Virus record (IMG/VR): IMGVR_UViG_3300005581_000014 | Location: 1 to 60,299 of that record | DNA length: 60,299 nt | Direction: 5' to 3' (one strand) | Source of the DNA: a virus | In this document: one piece after another, positions 60,083 to 60,299 of the stretch | Position numbering within the stretch: the first letter of the stretch is position 1 | Layout of the letters: the number at the start of each line of letters is the position of its first letter | The notes under the pieces: generated by a model | Database searches by the model: none | Told to the model about the DNA's origin: nothing | The model's input: only the letters and a program-made list of their open reading frames with translations | Position numbers and translations under genes: made by a program

Positions 60083-60299
60083 CTTCTGAGTCAGAATCTC
60101 TACCTTCGCCTTCTACAAAAGCATAAAGCTTCTTGGCAGTCTTGAGTGCTTCGCGGGTGCGCTTATCCTCTGGCAGCTGGTATACTTTGCCTTCACCTGC
60201 AGTGGTGCGGGCAAGATCAACCTGATTGTAGTATGCGCCGTCAGCTTGGCTGACTGCGATACTGAGAACCTCGAGACGAATCTCGTAGGCGTTTTTACC
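60072..60299 (-). CDS. Hypothetical protein (5' end outside window)
   Basis: The last 75 residues of a gene that runs off the window: GKNAYEIRLEVLSIAVSQAD, YNQVDLARTTAGEGKVYQLP, EALKTAKKLYAFVEGEGRDS, ending DSEGAE. The NAYEIRLEVL-type start is common in short T4-like phage proteins, so probably only a few residues are missing. Function unknown. Confidence 0.6.
   Translation of the reverse strand, partial: GKNAYEIRLEVLSIAVSQADGAYYNQVDLARTTAGEGKVYQLPEDKRTREALKTAKKLYAFVEGEGRDSDSEGAE

Overview
The window is a stretch of a lytic, contractile-tailed T4-superfamily phage. It carries recognisable homologues of T4 gp13, gp8, gp6, gp25, gp5, gp27, gp53, gp48, gp4, gp26, gp32, gp59 and gp33. Gene content and fibre style resemble aquatic cyano- and pelagimyophages: DUF4815 proteins, collagen-like S74 fibres, a zinc-less gp32 and a curli cluster. 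The host cannot be named. No photosynthesis gene or tRNA was seen. Base composition is moderate rather than the very AT-rich composition of SAR11 phages. Most genes lack a Shine-Dalgarno sequence.

Layout. 1-3.2 kb (minus): neck protein gp13 (cut by the window edge), two hypothetical proteins and a cysteine-rich protein. 3.2-17.4 kb (minus): an array of five collagen-like fibre genes, one of 2654 codons, followed by a small virion-type protein. 17.4-22.6 kb (minus): a glycan island of four overlapping or closely spaced genes (GT25-like + GT2 glycosyltransferase, methyltransferase + helical repeats, GT17 + methyltransferase, beta-propeller glycosidase-like). 22.7-40.6 kb (minus): a sixth fibre, then the baseplate block (DUF4815 protein, gp8, gp7-like, gp6, gp25, TIG protein, gp5, gp27-like, gp53, gp48). 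40.6-45.8 kb (plus): gp4, an unknown T4-like protein, a tail-tube-like protein, gp26 and the tape measure. 45.9-51 kb (minus): gp32, gp59, gp33, conserved hypotheticals and a secreted transglycosylase. 51.2-58.5 kb (minus): one tightly packed operon that starts at a T4-type late promoter. In transcription order it encodes a small virion-like protein, a beta-helix protein, a 52-residue membrane protein, a conserved small protein, two membrane/coiled-coil proteins, CsgF-like, CsgG, a curlin-like secreted protein, a FecR-domain protein and a CHASE2 class III nucleotidyl cyclase. 58.5-60.3 kb: a divergent coiled-coil lipoprotein, a small hypothetical and a partial gene.

Three things stand out. 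(1) gp26 ends on a canonical T TTT TTC slippery heptamer; a -1 shift extends it by 62 residues just upstream of the tape measure, and the region folds into nested perfect stems. This is the lambda G/GT tail-chaperone arrangement in a T4-type hub gene. (2) The late-expressed curli/FecR/CHASE2-cyclase operon would combine an outer-membrane amyloid secretion pore, its substrate, a periplasmic FecR protein and a cyclase with all catalytic residues. Curli-like clusters have been noted in pelagimyophages with unclear function; the coupling to a cyclase is the notable part. (3) A GT25-family domain, the family that includes collagen galactosyltransferases, lies beside roughly 14 kb of Thr-rich collagen-like fibre genes, suggesting fibre glycosylation.

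Regulation. TATAAATA late promoters lie 7-24 bases upstream of many starts. Several predicted mRNAs have almost no leader, and in two cases the promoter decides which ATG is the start.
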